Shown here: piece by piece, positions 47,801-59,759 of the stretch
How the letters are laid out: the number at the start of each line of letters is the position of its first letter
Position numbering within the stretch: position 1 is the stretch's first letter
DNA from: Ooceraea biroi
Lineage: Eukaryota; Arthropoda; Insecta; Hymenoptera; Formicidae
NCBI RefSeq assembly: GCF_003672135.1
Contig: NC_039507.1
Coordinates: forward strand, 11,594,290 to 11,658,289
DNA: 64,000 nt
Reading direction: 5' to 3'
Notes under the pieces: generated by a model
Told to the model about the DNA's origin: nothing
Seen by the model: the letters and a program-made list of their open reading frames with translations, nothing else
Databases searched by the model: none
Position numbers and translations under genes: made by a program

Positions 47801-48300
47801 TTTTCCCCCGCTCATTTTTCATCCCACGTTCGAACATCGTTTCCTAACATATAATGATATATAATGAAGATGCACTTATAAATATTTATATTGAATATTA
47901 AGAGAATTGGAAACAAAATAATTATTAGTGATATTATTTTTCAAAAAAGTATTATTTTTTCTAAGAATTAAATAAAAGATTACATAAACATTCATCAACT
48001 GAAGACCGAAAAATTTAATATCTTTTATTAAATAATTTTAATAGAATTTGTGGCTTATATTAACAATATTGTATAATAATATTGACATGATGCCTTTATT
48101 TTACAATTTTTATATATATGAAACACACACATATACACACACATACATACATACATATTGTCTTCAAATCGAAAATGTCTAAAGTTAGCTTATTTATCAG
48201 CTAATTATTTATTAGCTAATTATGTCATCTTATGTTTGTGCATTTAGACATATGCATGCATGCGTATAAACAAGTCTATATACGAAAATTAACTTATAAG
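44827..48300. other. Repeat-poor non-coding stretch
   Basis: GC-richer patches at 45530-45700 and 47540-47830 give short frames on one strand with no family signature. A purine-rich run lies at 46030-46190. A TG/CA microsatellite lies near 48125-48160. No transposon ends were recognised. Confidence 0.5.
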
Positions 48301-51300
48301 AAGTTGTACTATTATAAATAAAGGATGTACAATATAAATAACAATAATCCAAATATCCCAGTAAACAATTTGTTAGCAGGTTGCCAACAGATTGGCAACA
48401 GATTCGAATACGATCTGCCGACAGATCATTCACATGTTTTCTTCATCCGAATTTGGAGATATATACATATGTACATTCCAGATTCTGGTGCAACTGGTAT
48501 CGGAAAAAATACAAGATGTCAATTTCAAATAATAATTTTCAAAAATAAATCGAACAAAACGGTGAGTTTTGATCTGGCTCTTCTGCATGCGCATTTTCTG
48601 TTGTTTTATGAGTGATTCATATTGAAAATACCATATTTCGTTCCTGGTACGATGTCTTTTATGAAATCCGGATCCATATCGACCATTCTCAGTCAGTGTC
48701 TTTGCAGTGTTCCACTCTGACCGTCTTTTTGATCATGCAGCGTGTGCGGTACGTAGTGCGCTCTTTCAACGAGCGCATTTTTCCAACAGTATTTTCAATA
48801 AGATATTGTCACATTTAAAATCAAACCTGATGACGAGGATATGTTAGCAGTTTGAAATTTTAGGTAATTATAGCTGAGATATCATGTCATGAGATGTCAT
48901 GATACAATCACTCATTAAGAGACGATACTGCAGGAAAAAATAAAAAAAACGTCAGTCGCATCACAGCCTGTAAAATCCTGTAGAAATGTACTATAAGTAG
49001 ATTACCAATGCGAAGAAGATAAAAAGATGTAAAGGTTACAATGGAGAGCGTTTAAAGAGATTACATTTGTATAATGAATGTGCACAGTGAAATAATGATA
49101 ATTTAATTGCAGTTGTACGAAAAATATGAAAAGTATAAGAAAGAAAGGTATGTAATTGAGAGAGAGGGGGAAAGAGACGGGGGGGGGAGAAAGGAGGAAA
49201 ACGGTGGGAGAAGCGATGGGAGGGATAGGATGGGAAGGTGACGGTGTATAAGAATGGGAGATTATAAGTGAAGGTAGGAGAGAATGAGGGTGTGGGGAAG
49301 AGAAGGCGGAAGGGAGGAGACGGATAGGAAGATGAGAACAAGCGGAACTGAGGTCCGCCGAACTTCCTTTTCTTTAGACATGCCTGGCTGCTTGCTTGTT
49401 GTCTCCCACAGATTACGACCGAGTTCTATCCTCTCTCTTCTTTACATACCCTTTTGTTCTTATGCACACATTTCGCCTCTCTATTTTGTCTCTCTTTTTT
49501 TCTTATTTTTTCTTTTCGTATATTTGGTTTTACAATTGTCTATTTTTAAGTAATTTTATTTAATTGGTTTATTTATGTTATTAATAATTAAAAGTGTAAA
49601 CTATATAATGGAATAAGCAAACAATCTTAACGCAATGTTTTTTAGTACTTTTTAATTTAACTTAGAACTGGAATATCTCGGTAAACATTAACAATTTTGA
49701 TGAAATGAAATTGTGTGTGTGTGACTTTTAATGTAATCAATAGTAATTTTAGTTGATGTTATTATTAATTATACTAACAGGAAGCTTAAATATTGAATTG
49801 TAACAAATGGTGACAAAATGTCAATAACAACAACTCGTATGAGAGTACTAGTGAAAATAATGATGTATTGAGCGAATTAATTTCAGAAAATTCTTCAGAA
49901 AAAACGAAAGAGTTAAGTTTTAAACAACAATTTTACATACCATTTAACATAACAATTTAACAATTTACCAAGTTACTAATTTAACATAAATTTAACATAC
50001 ATACAGTATTTAATATACTGAAAATAACATAATAAAAATGTGATAAGGCTAAGGCTAGGTTAGGCTTTTTACAAAAAGTCTAAAGTGCGTTAGTCTAATT
50101 GAGAAACGATTAATGGACTAGCCTTATTGCAAAAAGATTGATTTTGCAATAAGGCTGTGATATATACAATGTAATTAATATAATAATATAATTAAACACT
50201 ACATATATATATATATATAAATATATACATATAATAAGATACAACAAAAAAGGAAGATATGAAGAAGACATTTTTACTTAGAATTTATATTTTCAAATAT
50301 AAAATAAATATAGTTTAATGTTATTATATGTATGAAATACATACTATAATAATTAAAAACAGTGAAAAACAATGAAAATAAGTTTTTACGTATTGAAAAA
50401 TGATACGCAGAAGTTGTTTTTTATCGAAACTAAAGTATTTGTTTTCTTTTCGTAATATCCAATGTTTCAGAAATGCTTTATTTTTTTATTTATAACATTA
50501 ATTTTTCGGAATGAGAGAGGAAAATTTTGGTTTTATTTCACTGAAAATGTCATACAACATATTAATTATATTATTGTAATTATGTCTTTCATTTTCCAAT
50601 TTTAATTTTAACCTCTTACCTTATAATTTAATTCGCGACAGCGCGTGCCACAATCGGTGGCACAATGTGCCACAAAGTCGCTCACGCGTTGGCAGCTACT
50701 CGAGTTTCTTATGTTTGGCTCGATATATGTACGAGTCTCGTACATTGTTATAAGGGAAGGGGTTAAAATTGTTTTTGATATTGGTTTCTAAATTTGTTTT
50801 TGTAAAGAATCTTTGATTAATTTTCTTTACAATGTCAATGCGTACGCGCTTTTTTCACAGACAGCTTTTTTAGTATCTAAAGGAAGATTCCTTTAATTAT
50901 TATAGTTGCATATTATGTAGTTAAAATTTAAAGCTTTGTTATATAAAATCTTGAAATCAATGTACATCGAAATGGTCAAAGAAACAAAAAATATTACAAA
51001 ACCAATAATAAATAATACATTTATGAACAAAAAAACAAAAATTGAAATATAGAAAATCATAATCCCAAAAGTTAGATCTTTAAGTTATGTTATCTGTTTT
51101 CTATATTTATAATGATTCTAATAATTACGTTTTATATATTAATGTTTTATTTTTTGTTAAGAATTTTGTTATTTATTATAGGTTTTGTCATATGTTCATG
51201 TGTTTTTTTGTATATATCTTTATAGATCCAGTTGATATATATTAATTTTAAACTTTCGTTCTAAAAATGTTCCATGCTTTAGCAATATTATTTTATATGA

Positions 51301-52556
51301 TATTAAATTATACTTATTTTACATATAACTAGATATTGTAAATAAAAAGTTTCCTTCTGTGTCTCTTTCATTATCGCTTCCTCTTCTACATCATCGATAT
51401 GTAAACATAACAATACTATGGATGCTAATATCGAGTGCGTAACGACAAGAATCTTGATCGCGAGAAGATTAGCAATCGTCTCAGCCTCGAAAGGAGGAAC
51501 TACGTTGGACGCACCTACTTCCGGGACGCACCATGCCTCGTTACGCCTTCACCTGTGGAAAACTCGTTCCTAAGATCGTCCCGTAAAGGATTCTCAGATA
51601 TCCAGCCACCGTTGTGCAAGAATCTTACGTCGTACATAAGATTACTTCATGATGAAAAATTAATTACATAATACTACTATTATTTTATTTGTAATATATT
51701 TTAACATACATACAACATCCAATTATTTATTTAAATCGTAGCTTTTTGTTTTCACTGAAATCTTTGGGTTAGCTAATTATAATAGCCTTATCTGTTCAGT
51801 CAGTACATGAAATTCAAATATAAAATTACATGAGATATACTTCATATAATAAATATGTAATAAATATAACTTTATGTAATATTAAATTTCTTACTTTAAT
51901 AACTATATTAAAGTATTATAATTATTATAATTATTAATTATTGCAATATTAATGGCGCAAATTTTCGTAAGAAATTTTGCTTTATTCGTACAAACTGAAA
52001 ACAATACTTATGAATCTGATCTTTCATATAAAAATGTGATATATAAATAACCTTAATATGTTAATCTATCTAGTGAATTATAGATATATATCTTACTACC
52101 TTATATTAAAATTGTATTAAACTGTTGTATTAAAACTTGTTTGTATTTACCGTTATTTAAAGTACATTATAATATATAATTATAACGTATAAAAATATAT
52201 AACTACAATATTGTGTTTATTATTAGAGATAAAAAGTGTGATTGTTCAGCACTGCACCTTTATTTTATGTCTTGTGATATTTCTGCTATTTAGAATTTTG
52301 TATAGAAAAAGAAGAAGCAGAGTTTATTTAATGGAAGTGTCTTAAATAAATGTGATATTGTCGGTCACCAGTGACTCTTGTGACGTTATTGAAAAGTCGA
52401 GTGCTAATTACCGATCACCTCCATAGCAGTCTAAGTGTTAAAGATAAACGCGTGACATACACATCAAGAAATTTTAAGGATTTGAAGAGTTTAAAAGATT
52501 TATATTATACCTAAAATGCGCACTCGTCTTGTCTTCTCCTTTCTCTATCCCTGCAG
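48301..52556. other. Repeat-poor non-coding stretch
   Basis: A GA-rich tract lies at 49150-49340 (the Pro/Ser-rich minus-strand frame there is compositional), followed by CT-rich DNA to 49510. Slightly GC-richer blocks at 48360-48780, 50630-50760 and 51425-51640 have open frames but no recognised family. TA runs occur near 50200. I see no transposon ends. Confidence 0.5.
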
Positions 52557-52589
52557 GATTTTCTCTCGGCGCAACGACATGAGGTGCGC
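52557..52589 (+). CDS. Possible micro-exon, unidentified
   Basis: A strong pyrimidine tract and acceptor (CTTTCTCTATCCCTGCAG) precede 33 bases that end at a GTAAGG donor. The 33 bases read DFLSAQRHEVR in one frame without a stop. No parent gene is known. The signals are better than average, but chance cannot be excluded. Confidence 0.18.
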
Positions 52590-52966
52590 GTAAGGTGAAG
52601 GTATTGATTGCGCAACATCGATATTATGCAACCAACCTGGCTTCCTACTGTTATCTAACCCGCCAATACGGTGGAGTACAAAAACTTAGCGAAGACTGGG
52701 ACGTGATGTGATGACGTAGTTGTTTAAAATTTTTTCTTTCGCTATTGAAGAGTGATGACCGCTTGTCGATAACATTTATATCCTTTCATCATCCTTACCC
52801 TACCATAAATGGATTTTCACTAAGAGTATTGCATAAAACGACGAATAAAATTCTAATTAATATACCTATATTAAACATATAACTTATATGTATATGAAAT
52901 CAATTGTGCGAAAAAGCATATTGTAGATTTGATATTAATTCTTTTACACTTAAAATATATTATATT

Positions 52967-53476
52967 CCTAAAAAACCTTTTTAAAAAAAGAAAAAATATA
53001 TACGCCAAGTACATAAAACCTCTCAACTTGTCAAAACTCAAAACTAAATATGAAATCAATAATTAACTAGCCAAGTATCTAGAAGTAGTTTGAGTATTTT
53101 ACCCAAACGTTTTCCATGCACACTCTCTTATTACATGACGACATTGAAGTACTTGGCGTGCCCGGATCGCAGTGGTCATGTATTCTTGTAAATTTGTATA
53201 GTATCTTGTATCTTGATGATTTTTAATAATGACTCGCAAATGATTTTGTGTCTCTTATAGGTAGGACAGTACGTTTTAATGTGATTCGGGTACGCCAAGT
53301 ACTTCAATGTCGTCATGTAATAAGAGAGTATGCATGAAAAACGTTTGGGTAAAATACTCAAACTGCTTCTAGATACTTGGTTAATTAATTATTGATTTCA
53401 TATTTAGTTTTGACAAGTTGAGAGGTTTTATGTACTTGGCGTATATATTTTTTCTTTTTTAAAAAGGTTTTTTAGG
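52967..53476. mobile_element. Foldback element with 190-bp arms
   Basis: The left arm 52967-53160 and right arm 53291-53476 are inverted copies with few differences; ends CCTAAAAAACCTTTTTAAAA. The motif TGTACTTGGCGT (or its complement) occurs at both outer and both inner edges of the arms, and once more alone at 54412-54423. The loop is about 130 bp without coding capacity. No target duplication was seen. Confidence 0.8.
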
Positions 53477-53489
53477 GATCTTACTCCTT

Positions 53490-53705
53490 TTTGTAATTTT
53501 TTCTTTCTCTCTCGCTCTCTCCCCCTCTCGCTCTCTCGCTTTTCCGCTCTTTCGCCCTCTCGCTTTCTCGCTCCCTCGCTCTCCCTCGCTCTCTCGCTTT
53601 CTCACTCACAGTCGTCCTCTCGCTCTCTCGTCCTCACTCTCTCGCTTTTTCGCTCTCTCGTCCTCTCGCTCTCTCACTCGTTCACCTTCTCACTCTCTCG
53701 TCATA
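53490..53705. repeat. CTCTCGCT low-complexity tract
   Basis: About 215 bases of degenerate CTCTCGCT-type units on the plus strand, directly right of the foldback element. Confidence 0.9.
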
Positions 53706-55088
53706 TTAGTCCTGAAAATTTTCTTATTGGATTGGATATCGTCATACAACGTCGTCGTCGTCGTAGTCGTGCAACGTCGTGCCTCCCTCTCTCTTTCTTT
53801 CTCGGTTTCGTTCTATGAGTAAATATTCCAAAATATATCTTAAATTTTCATAATTTATATTTCACAATTAAAAGAATTATCTAATTATCATTGCAACGCT
53901 ATCACGATGATTTCATTTAAAACAAGTAAATTAAAAATTTTTTATAGCTTATTCAATTTATATCTTTGTCGTAAGAAAAAACATTTTCCATGTATTTTTA
54001 TTACGAATAAATTAAATCGTGCATATATGAACGCATGTGTGAACGCAAGCTTGAGGGACAAAATCGCTTTGCATGTGTATGTGCGAACATATGTACGTGA
54101 GTCTGGAAATGAAAAACGGAACTTCGCAGTTATAATGTATGATTACAATAGACTAAGGATTGACTGCATCAATCTTATTGAAATTGGTCGCAATCGAAAG
54201 CTTGCATTCATATTATACATATAATAAAAGTGCCGTTAAATTTTTGATATCGGTTTTAGTTCCTGAAATATTTTAATCATAAGTGTATGTGACCTGTCAA
54301 ATGACATGAATTCCAGATAAGCTTTACGGTAGCGCTCGACGTTTATGCAATGAATTTGGCAACGCTCGACGTATATGAAGTGATGCTCATTACTCGGAAC
54401 CTTATTTTTTATGTACTTGGCGTCGCGACGCTACCGCGTCGCTTGATACAGATATGATATAAAGATGATATTAATTCTTTGTGAAAATTTTAAGTAAGTT
54501 ATTTAACGAGAATATAAGACAAAACAATTTTTTAACTTTTGATATTTCTGTACCAGAACAATTAATATTTAAGCAGAGATTATATGTAATTTCAAATTTT
54601 ACGAAAGAACTGAAATGAAAGTAACTAAAATTAATATGTAAGTATTGGATTGATCGAAAGCCAATGTAGAGTTTTTAGTAAAATTTAATTAAGAATTAAT
54701 TAATACTTAATTAAGTATTAATAATTAATTAAGTATTAATATAAAGTTTGAATTGTTCTCCGAAAGAAAACTTCACGAACATCTCGTTAATCTAATAAAA
54801 TTCTATTTTTAATTTGTATAAATATTGTTACGCTTGATTGATTTCAGTGCATAAAGTAATCAAGTGGTCACCAGTTTTCTTATCTTGACCTCAAACTTTT
54901 GCAATCACATTAACTCTTGTTCCGCATTAGCTTGTAGATCATCTAATTGGGATTGTAAATGTGATGAAACGTCAAACACCAACATTAATTACTTTATGTC
55001 TTACTTGTCTTCATAGTATTTTATGGTTGCAAATTAATAAATAGTTTTATTTTTTTAAACATTTTATTTTGAGATAAATCCTCTCACA
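53706..55088. other. AT-rich non-coding stretch
   Basis: A short CGTCGTCGT tract lies at 53747-53763. A lone TGTACTTGGCGT motif at 54412 links to the foldback element. A 105-codon plus frame at 53907-54224 has no family features. Nothing else is recognised. Confidence 0.5.
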
Positions 55089-55830
55089 CAGGGTGTATTA
55101 CTAAAGGTGTTGCAAGCTTATATTTTTAAAACTAGATGAAGTATGAAATTTTTGTTTTCCAGCAAATATTTGGTATCGAAAATAACATCATATGATGAAG
55201 TTAGTTTTTTCCTAGGTAGAGTGGTTAAAGTAACATCAAGAACATTTTGATTTTTTAACTGTCGACATATATTTTTAAGGATTTATTACTTTGTTTTGTT
55301 ATTTCTATTTGTTTTGTTATTATGACTATTTGTGGTCAATCTACTCGTCAGGAGACGGGCTACAATCGTACGCAATAAAAAATATATGTCGACAGTTCAA
55401 AAATCAAAACGTCCTTGATGTGACTTTAACCATTCCACCTAGGAAAAAAAACTAACTTCATCATAAATATGTAGGAAAAATAATCTTTATTGGTTCTTTC
55501 CCGTACAATGGTCGCAAGAGAACTGCCGGGTGGCTCTCGTTCCCCGGTTATATACGGCGGATTTTAGCGGTATACACCTTTGAGCTCGATAGCGCCTTCC
55601 GATACATCTAGCTTGTTTTGATTGCGGCATCGCGTTGACAATAATAAAGATGGGCCGCTTCCTATAATGGTTCCAACGCTCGACGCCTTAGATGTTAGCC
55701 ACAAAGACTCGATATTAATCCTACACATATGATGTTATTTTCGATACCAAATATTTGCTGGAAAACAAAAATTTCATATTTCATCTAGTTTTAAAAATAT
55801 AAGCTTGTAACACCTTTAGAATACACCCTG
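55089..55830. mobile_element. CAGGGTG-type TIR element holding a solo LTR
   Basis: Ends CAGGGTGTATTACTAAAGG and ...TTTAGAATACACCCTG form an inverted repeat of about 170 bp per arm (AACACCTTTAG, AAAATTTCATATTTCATC, ATATATGTCGACAGTT). The right flank has TA; the left has CA. No transposase is present. The right arm is split at 55470-55725. Confidence 0.75.
55470..55725 (-). mobile_element. Solo LTR, 256 bp
   Basis: It interrupts the right arm of the TIR element at its CATCATATGATG palindrome, so it is younger. On the minus strand it starts TGTAGGATTAATATC and ends TTTTTCCTACA. It has a TATA-like GTATATAACC and a CAATAAAG polyadenylation-like signal, and it is clearly more GC-rich than its host. 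The flanks AAATA and CATAT do not form a clear duplication. Confidence 0.65.
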
Positions 55831-55893
55831 TATATTAAACATTTTACAAGCATTAGAACTAATGTCTTACATTAATTATTATTAATATCTATA

Positions 55894-56622
55894 TCTATAC
55901 TATTATATAAATTTGAAAGTGCATATTTTGAAATGCGTTTTCTCAATAAACATGAACTGCATCCACAAGTGTGTTATATCACTTTGTTCGTCTCGACAAG
56001 TAGAAGGTCTTAACGTCTTTAGTTTTTTAAATAATTCTTTTTAGAGGAAATAATCTATCTATACTATTATACAGGGTGTCCCAGAATTGTGTATGAAGCT
56101 CTCGTGAGCGGGTAAAATGCATCGAACTGAGCAGAAAAGTCCTTTACCGTTTTGAAATTTTCGCAATAGTTAACGAATTATTAATTATTAAAAATCGCTA
56201 TATTAGTCCGGCCTACCGCCGAATGCAAGCGCGCGGCGAGATGCGACCGCCTAGAGATCGAGGTTGCTAGGCGAGCGGAGAATTGTTTATTACAAGTGGC
56301 AATGGCTAGGCAGGAGCGACTTGTAATAAACAATTCTCCGCTCGCCTAGCAACCTCGATCTCTAGGCGGTCGCATCTCGCCGCGCGCTTGCATTCGGCGG
56401 TAGGCCGGACTAATATAGCGATTTTTAATAATTAATAACTCGTTAACTATTGCGAAAATTTCAAAACGGTAAAGGACTTTTCTTCTCAGTTCGATGCATT
56501 CTACCCGCTCACGAGCGCTTCATACACAATTCTGGGACACCCTGTATATCTATACCTACTACAAGGTAATTAAACACTGTTTAATGTAAACTGTACCGGG
56601 CAAGGCCGGGCATTAAAGCTAG
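55894..56622 (+). mobile_element. Non-autonomous Helitron-like element
   Basis: The 5' end TCTATACTATTATATAAA follows an A. The 3' end is a GC-rich hairpin region (ACCGGGCAAGGCCGGGC), then a short spacer and CTAG before T. This is the TC...CTAG form of Helitrons inserted between A and T. There is no Rep/helicase gene. Without the 473-bp MITE inserted at 56072-56544 it is about 250 bp. A second TCTATACTATTATA copy lies just left of the MITE. Confidence 0.6.
56072..56544. mobile_element. Palindromic CAGGGTG MITE, 473 bp, copy 2
   Basis: Nearly identical to 28297-28764; ends CAGGGTGTCCCAGAATTG/CAATTCTGGGACACCCTG at TA. The arms of about 225 bp pair almost perfectly (CTAGAGATCGAGGTTGCTAG against CTAGCAACCTCGATCTCTAG). 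It lies inside the Helitron-like element. Confidence 0.9.
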
Positions 56623-56813
56623 TATAATATAGGTCTATATATTTTTCAAAAATATTTTATGATATTATAATTTATATATGTATATATTCTAACCCCTCAC
56701 AATTAATATATTCATCCTGTTTTTTTAGTGTTTTTAATAATGAATATATGTTACAACCTATATTATTAAAAAAACTAAAAAAATGGAACGAGTATACATT
56801 ACAATCCTATATA

Positions 56814-58922
56814 CAGGGTTTACCAAAAATTTATGGAAACTACAAAATTTTACGAAAAACTATGCATTTTAGAGAAAAATATTTCAGATAAAAGTTGTAG
56901 GGTTTCAAGTAACGCATTACATAGCAATATCATAGTATGATCTTGAAGAGTGTTGTCAAGGTCACATGAAAGTCACCTTCAATTTCTTAAATGAAAACTT
57001 CCAATTTTTATTGTATATTCTTGTAACTTATCGCGAGAGCTTTTCAAAACACTATAATAAAATATGTATTTATTAAGTACTTTTCGAGTTATGGAGCTTG
57101 AAATTTATAGTATCGTCAGCATCAACATTATCCAAAAGGAATAATTAGAAGGAATTGAGGCCCTTCCTGAGGATCCAATGGGAGTCTCCAATGATCCAAT
57201 TGCCCTCCCCTCTCCTTTTCCTGGTCCTTTCCCACTATATCAATACTCCGACAGAGTATAAAACGCAAACGTTAAGGTGTACAGTGTTATTTTAGCGCAT
57301 CTAATCACGCAGGTAGGATGATAGCGTCCAGAGTAGAACACACTCTGCTTCTGCCGAAGACTTTTGTCTTTTTAATTCTCAAATCGTTCGTAATCGTTCA
57401 TAATTGTTCACTGAAGTCGTTCGATTATTTAGCGACATGTTTCTGAATCGTTAAATTAATAAATCCACTATTTTGAAAACAATACGGCGTTTTCAAGAAA
57501 CTGGTAGTGTGAAAAGTCGTTTTAGGTCAGGCACGCCATCATCTGTAAGTAATGAGGATAAACAACTTGATGTTATGCAGAATTTTATTGAAAATCCCCA
57601 TATCTGTTATTAGAGCAGCTCAAGCTCACGACATTGCTCCCATGTCCATACATAAAATTTTAAGAAAAAATAAATCCATACAAACTACAGTACATTCAAG
57701 AATTGCAAGACGAAGATGATGAGCGTCGTATGCGCTTCTATGCAAGAATGATGAAGTTAATAGATGTCTCGCCAACTTTCTTTATCAAATTGTTGTCACA
57801 GACGAGGCTTCACGTTGACAGGAGAGGTTAATAATCAAAATTTTCGCCTCTGATCAGATAAAAATCTAAATTGGGTGCGGGAAACTCACACGCAATATCC
57901 ACAAAAATTAAATGTATAGCATGATAGATGCTTATTTGATAGAGCTGTTTTTTTTTTAAGAAAATCTTAATGTTCAAATGTACGAGAAATTACTTGTAGA
58001 TCAAATAATTTCAACCATACAAAATATTTTTCCGAATAACTTCGAGCAAATATGATTTCAGGTTGATGGAGCTTCGCTTCATTTTGGTGCAGGACCACGT
58101 CGAATTTTAAGTGAGGTTTTCCCACGAAGGTAGATAGGAAGAAGGAACCGAAATGAGGAAGGAAAGGCCACTTTGGTCATCACATCTAACTCTTTTTGAT
58201 TATTACTTTTGAGGCTACCTGAAGAGTAAGGTTTACGAAACAAAACCTGAAAACATCCAAGAATTGAGACAGCGAATATGGGATGAAGCAGCCTTAATAC
58301 CTGCTGAATATACTCGTAGAGCTATTTCTGCGTTCTATCAAAGACTGGCATACAGTCAGGAAGGTAATGGAAGCCGCTTTCAGAATATATTCTAAAACGC
58401 TCGAATCCACGCGAAGTAGAAGAGTTTTAGTCATTAAAAAGAGGAGTGACCGTCCTCAGTCTTTATTTGTTCCGCACTCAATCAATTACCACATATCCAC
58501 ACCCAACCCATTTACATGCTACCATTACTTACCACTTTTACACTCACACACGCGTGCGCGCACACACAGAAGTGAAAATCGACCGTGCAACCTCAGTGCG
58601 GTATACCTTGTATATGCTAATGCCGGCGATGCCGTAAATTTCAAGCTCCATAATTCGAAAAGTACTTAATAAAAATATACTTTATTATAGTGTTTTGAAA
58701 ATCTCTCGAGATAAGTTACAAGAATATGCAATAAAAATAAGGGTTTCCATTTACGAAATTGAAGGTAACCTTCATGTGACCTTGATAACACTCTTCAAGG
58801 TCATACTGATATTGCTATGTAATACGTTACTTGAAACCCTACAACTTTTGTCTGAAATAGTTTTTTCTAAAATGTATATTTTTCGTAAAATTTTGGAGGT
58901 TCCATACTTTTGGTAAATCCTG
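56814..58922 (+). mobile_element. IS630/mariner-superfamily transposon, 2.1 kb
   Basis: Ends CAGGGTTTACCAAAAATTTATGG and, inverted, CAGGATTTACCAAAAGTATGG, at TA dinucleotides. The TIRs are long, about 300 bp (56814-57115 and 58625-58922), including CACCTTCAATTTCTTAAATG and AAGTACTTTTCGAGTTATGG. They enclose one degraded transposase gene (57460-58395). The right end shares the bases TATA with the start of the next MITE. Confidence 0.85.
57460..58395 (+). pseudogene. IS630/mariner-type transposase, degraded
   Basis: The plus strand encodes an N-terminal helix-turn-helix (STILKTIRRFQETGSVKSRF, SGTPSSVSNEDKQLDVMQN). After several frameshifts come the catalytic blocks TDEAS (first Asp), QVDGASLHF (second Asp) and FDYYF (third Asp, where relatives have LDYFLWG). 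The C-terminal AALIPAEYTRRAISAFYQRL then ends at TAA 58395. All three Asp codons remain, but the frame is broken in at least five places, so this copy is dead. The family has DDD-type active sites and is common in arthropod genomes. Confidence 0.78.
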
Positions 58923-58926
58923 TATA

Positions 58927-59758
58927 CAGGGTGTCTCATAACTCCTTAACTTCCCGTTAAGGGGATCCTGGAGTTGTCTGTTTTACCACTTTAATGTATT
59001 GCTACTGTTTTTTGGTTGCATAGAACAATAAGAACAATAAATCCTTTTCCACAATTACAATACACACAGAAATGCTTGTCAATAGACTGGATTTTATGTA
59101 AAAACAAAAGAACATTTCAAAACTTACAGTTTTATTACCGACTTGCGACTTGCTTCGTATGATAATATGCTTATAATATATAAGGTGCGCAGTTTGTACA
59201 TACAATGAGTAGCTATTGATAAAGAGACAGAAGGAAGGAATATAAGGAAGCTTTTAAAAGAGACTTCAGAAGCGTAATAAAAAAGATACAGTGCATTAAA
59301 AATTTTGAGCATATGTGTCTCTCTGAAATCGTGACTACGAGTAAAACAGAGCACAAGATTAGGTCTTTGATATCGTGCAAAAGGATTTTTCATTTTGCGC
59401 AACCAATGAAAAGATCCATTAAAAAAAGTTATTCACTTCGTCAGTAATACAGATTCCAGGATCCCCTTAATGGCGTATAGTTTGGACTTAGCTGAGTCGA
59501 AAAGTCCTGTACGATTTTGCGATTTTCGCAATAATAACAGAGTTATTAAAATGAAAGTAAACGAATGAGAGCACGGCTCGTGCAGTGAGGCCGTCGGTAC
59601 GAAAGCCGCGCGCTCGTTGTTGGTTACAGCGCAATGAGACGCGATGGAGGCAGCGATGCCAGAAAGCGTGCTTTGTAGCATACGGTGGGGATGGAGTGGA
59701 AATGGTCTCGCGAATCGTCGCACGCTTTCTGGCATCACTAAGTGGAGAGGGTGCACTC
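58927..59758. mobile_element. Family B MITE, copy 2, interrupted
   Basis: The left end CAGGGTGTCTCATAACTCC is followed by TTCCCGTTAA, a 506-bp insertion, and then the continuing family B sequence (TGGCGTATAGTTTGGACTTA, GAGTCGAAAAGTCCTGTAC). The central hAT-type palindrome is at 59651-59740 (CAGCGATGCCAGAAAGCGTG...CTTTCTGGCATCACTA). The right part is cut off by the LTR at 59760. Confidence 0.82.
58961..59466. mobile_element. TTAA-targeting MITE, 506 bp
   Basis: It is flanked by TTAA on both sides (58957-58960 and 59467-59470) and has 12-bp inverted ends GGGGATCCTGGA/TCCAGGATCCCC. The host MITE sequence resumes exactly after the second TTAA. TTAA targets are typical of piggyBac and related superfamilies, although piggyBac ends usually start CCC. 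There is no transposase; overlapping short frames inside it are not recognised. Confidence 0.88.
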
Positions 59759-59759
59759 A

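Noticed and set aside
49036..49341. Pro/Ser/Phe-rich minus-strand frame
   Set aside because: Compositional product of the GA-rich tract at 49150-49340.
51435..51671. 78-codon plus-strand frame in a GC-richer block
   Set aside because: No domain was recognised and no splice or start context makes it stand out; left as unassigned DNA.
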